From positions 1-7,546 of the forward strand of contig JAEXUU010000799.1 of the NCBI GenBank assembly GCA_023452965.1: a stretch of DNA of 7,546 nt, given 5' to 3'. The position numbers and the translations under genes are program-made. Source of the stretch: Pseudomonadota bacterium (lineage in GTDB: Bacteria > Pseudomonadota > Alphaproteobacteria > Rhizobiales > Beijerinckiaceae). The notes under the pieces are model-generated. The model saw only the letters and a program-made list of their open reading frames with translations, was not told where the DNA came from and did not search any database. The stretch's first letter is position 1. The number at the start of each line of letters is the position of its first letter. Of this stretch, positions 6,233 through 7,546 are shown one piece after another.

Positions 6233-6261
6233 TTGACGAAAATCTAACACCATTCGATTTT
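6233..6261 (+). promoter_or_regulatory. Candidate sigma-70 type promoter for the HpaB/AbfD-like gene
   Basis: TTGACG at 6233-6238 matches the -35 consensus at five of six bases. It is followed after 17 bases by GATTTT at 6256-6261, a weak -10 (three of six). This places transcription start just before the ribosome binding site at 6279-6284. The weak -10 suggests that activity is low or depends on regulation. This is a prediction by eye. Confidence 0.4.
6239..6261. promoter_or_regulatory. Candidate TetR operator (23-bp pseudo-palindrome)
   Basis: Arms AAAATCTAA (6239-6247) and TTCGATTTT (6253-6261) are complementary at eight of nine positions around a five-base centre. The site spans the spacer and -10 of the rightward promoter candidate and the -10 of the leftward one. 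Bound repressor would block both transcripts. Its size and position are typical of TetR-family operators, but binding is inferred. Confidence 0.5.
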
Positions 6262-6269
6262 GTCGACAA
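6241..6269 (-). promoter_or_regulatory. Candidate promoter for the tetR operon
   Basis: Read on the - strand, TTGTCG (6264-6269, four of six to the -35 consensus) is followed after 17 bases by TAGATT (6241-6246, four of six to the -10). Transcription would start near 6233, upstream of the tetR ribosome binding site. It overlaps the rightward promoter candidate face to face. Confidence 0.4.
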
Positions 6270-6278
6270 CAACCCGTT

Positions 6279-6284
6279 GGAGGA
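6279..6284 (+). promoter_or_regulatory. Ribosome binding site of the HpaB/AbfD-like gene
   Basis: GGAGGA lies seven bases before ATG 6292, which favours this start over the in-frame ATG two codons further on. Confidence 0.75.
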
Positions 6285-6291
6285 CGACGCC

Positions 6292-7546
6292 ATGTTGATG
6301 GATGCCGCCGGCTACCGCGAATCGCTGCGCGCCTATCACCCCAGGGTCTTCGTCAACGGACAGCGCGTCGAGAGCGTCGCCGGCGAGCCCTTGCTGGCGC
6401 CGGGTATCAACGCCGTCGGCATCACCTACGATCTTGCCCATGACGAAGCCCACCGGCCGATCATGACCGCGGTGCAGGCGAGCTCGGGCAAGACCGTCAA
6501 CCGCATGCTGCATGTCGACGGCTCGTCCAGCGATCTGCTCGCCAAGCTCGAGGCTGTCAGGCTGGTCTGCAAGATCTCCGGCTGCGCCCAGCGTTATCTG
6601 ACGCATGACGCCTTCGGCGGCATCCTGCAGGCGACGGCGCGGGCCGACGCGAACCACGGCACCGATTACGGCCAGCGCTTCCTCGCCTATCTGCACGATG
6701 CGCAGGATCGCGACCTGACGATCGGCGTCGCGATGACCGATGCCAAGGGCGACCGCTCGAAGCGCCCCGGAGCGCAAGCGAACCGCGATGCCTATGTCCA
6801 CATCAAGGAACGACGTCAGGACGGCATCGTCATCCGCGGCACCAAGGCGATCGTCACCGGCGCGCCCTATATGCACGAATTCCTAGTGATGCCCTGCCGG
6901 ACCCATGCGCCGGGCGACGAGGATTTCGCGCTCTGCTGCGCCGTGCCCTGCGATGCGGACGGGGTGACCATCGTCGCCCGCCCGGCAGGCAGGCCGGGCG
7001 ATCCGGCGGCGAAGTTCTCGGCGAAGTACGGACAGTCGACCGGGGCGGTGATGTTCGACGACGTCTTCGTGCCGTGGGACCGGGTGTTCATGGCCGGCGA
7101 GATCGAGGAAGCAGGCTACCTCACCACCAGCTATGCCAGCCATCATCGCCATAGCTGCATCGGGGCGCGGGCCGGCTTCGGCGACCTGCTGATCGGAGCG
7201 GGGGCGCTGATGATCGAGGCCAACGGGCTCGACGCCGACCGCCATTCCCACATCCGTGAGCAGATGGTCGAACTGATCACCATCACCGAGAGCTTTTTCG
7301 CCTGCGGCGTTGCGGCCTCGGTCTACTGCCAGAAGGACGCGTCCGGCGTCGCAATGCCGGACGCGGTGTTCTCGAACATCGGCAAGCTGCTGCTCGCAAC
7401 CAAGATCTATGACATGCACCGCATCGCCCATTACGTCTCGGGCGGACTGATCGTCGCCCTGCCAGGGCCGGACGAGGACCACAACCCGGAGACCGCCGGC
7501 TCGCTCGCCGCCGTGCTGACTGGGCGCCCCGACGTGCCCTATGAAC
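6292..7546 (+). CDS. HpaB/AbfD-superfamily flavoprotein (4-hydroxyphenylacetate 3-hydroxylase family), 3' truncated
   Basis: The first 418 residues are visible, open to the window end; the family is usually about 480-520 residues. The N-terminal part begins YRESLRAYHPRVFVNGQRVE. The flavin-binding core is marked by VAMTDAKGDRSKRP at 146-159, DGIVIRGTKAIVTGAP at 177-192, and VMFDDVFVPWDRVF at 253-266. HHRHSCIGARAGFGDLLIGA follows at 284-303, then SGGLIVALPGPDED. MTD-x-KGDR and HR-x-S resemble 4-hydroxybutyryl-CoA dehydratase (AbfD) more than classical HpaB. Compared with AbfD from memory, cluster ligands Cys99 and His292 are matched (Cys98, His285), but Cys103 is Tyr102 and Cys299 is Ala292. 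Glu257, Tyr296 and Lys300 appear as Thr250, Cys289 and Arg293. AbfD chemistry is therefore unlikely; a reduced-flavin monooxygenase or an uncharacterised flavoenzyme is more plausible. No HpaC-type reductase gene is in view. It is probably controlled by the divergent tetR. Confidence 0.85.
   Translation, partial: MLMDAAGYRESLRAYHPRVFVNGQRVESVAGEPLLAPGINAVGITYDLAHDEAHRPIMTAVQASSGKTVNRMLHVDGSSSDLLAKLEAVRLVCKISGCAQRYLTHDAFGGILQATARADANHGTDYGQRFLAYLHDAQDRDLTIGVAMTDAKGDRSKRPGAQANRDAYVHIKERRQDGIVIRGTKAIVTGAPYMHEFLVMPCRTHAPGDEDFALCCAVPCDADGVTIVARPAGRPGDPAAKFSAKYGQSTGAVMFDDVFVPWDRVFMAGEIEEAGYLTTSYASHHRHSCIGARAGFGDLLIGAGALMIEANGLDADRHSHIREQMVELITITESFFACGVAASVYCQKDASGVAMPDAVFSNIGKLLLATKIYDMHRIAHYVSGGLIVALPGPDEDHNPETAGSLAAVLTGRPDVPYE

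Noticed and set aside
6244..7482. Two long open frames on the - strand opposite the flavoprotein gene (6244-6876 and 6883-7482)
   Set aside because: They show no recognisable domain, while the + strand frame is a clear HpaB/AbfD-family protein throughout.

Overview
The window is GC-rich DNA with the gene density, four-base gene overlaps and GTG starts typical of a free-living alphaproteobacterium. A Hyphomicrobiales genus such as Bosea or a relative would fit, but that is an inference from style and gene content; there is no rRNA or other marker gene here.

Left part (1-2836, + strand): the distal end of a branched-chain amino acid (LIV/HAAT family) ABC importer operon, in the order livG (3' end only), livF, livH, livM. 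It encodes two ATPases and two inner-membrane permeases; no periplasmic binding protein gene is in view. livF carries an apparent one-base deletion near position 395 that separates Walker A from the signature motif and Walker B. It is either a sequence error or a genuine loss of function.

Middle (2846-4221, - strand): a two-gene unit, convergent with livM. A Tat-exported seven-bladed beta-propeller of the virginiamycin B lyase-like (Vgb) superfamily is followed, with a GTGA stop/start overlap, by a small exported mono-heme class I cytochrome c. The 158-bp leader before the propeller gene holds a perfect 17-bp palindrome, a tandem 7-bp repeat with 10-bp period and a GATC-rich inverted-repeat patch.

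Right part (4380-7546): a divergent catabolic-looking locus. On the - strand lie a TetR-family regulator, an isochorismatase-fold hydrolase and a 2-hydroxychromene-2-carboxylate isomerase-like (kappa GST/DsbA fold) protein, joined by ATGA and GTGA overlaps. On the + strand, divergent from tetR, is a flavoprotein of the 4-hydroxyphenylacetate 3-hydroxylase (HpaB)/4-hydroxybutyryl-CoA dehydratase (AbfD) superfamily, cut by the window end. The 99-bp divergent region contains face-to-face promoter candidates and a 23-bp pseudo-palindrome that could be the TetR operator. The simplest reading is a TetR-controlled locus for an aromatic or other organic-acid substrate. The substrate cannot be read from sequence.

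The two best leads are the HpaB/AbfD-like protein, which seems to keep the dehydratase scaffold but lack two of four iron-sulfur ligands and other active-site residues, and the exported propeller-cytochrome pair, whose 'virginiamycin B lyase' label is probably misleading.
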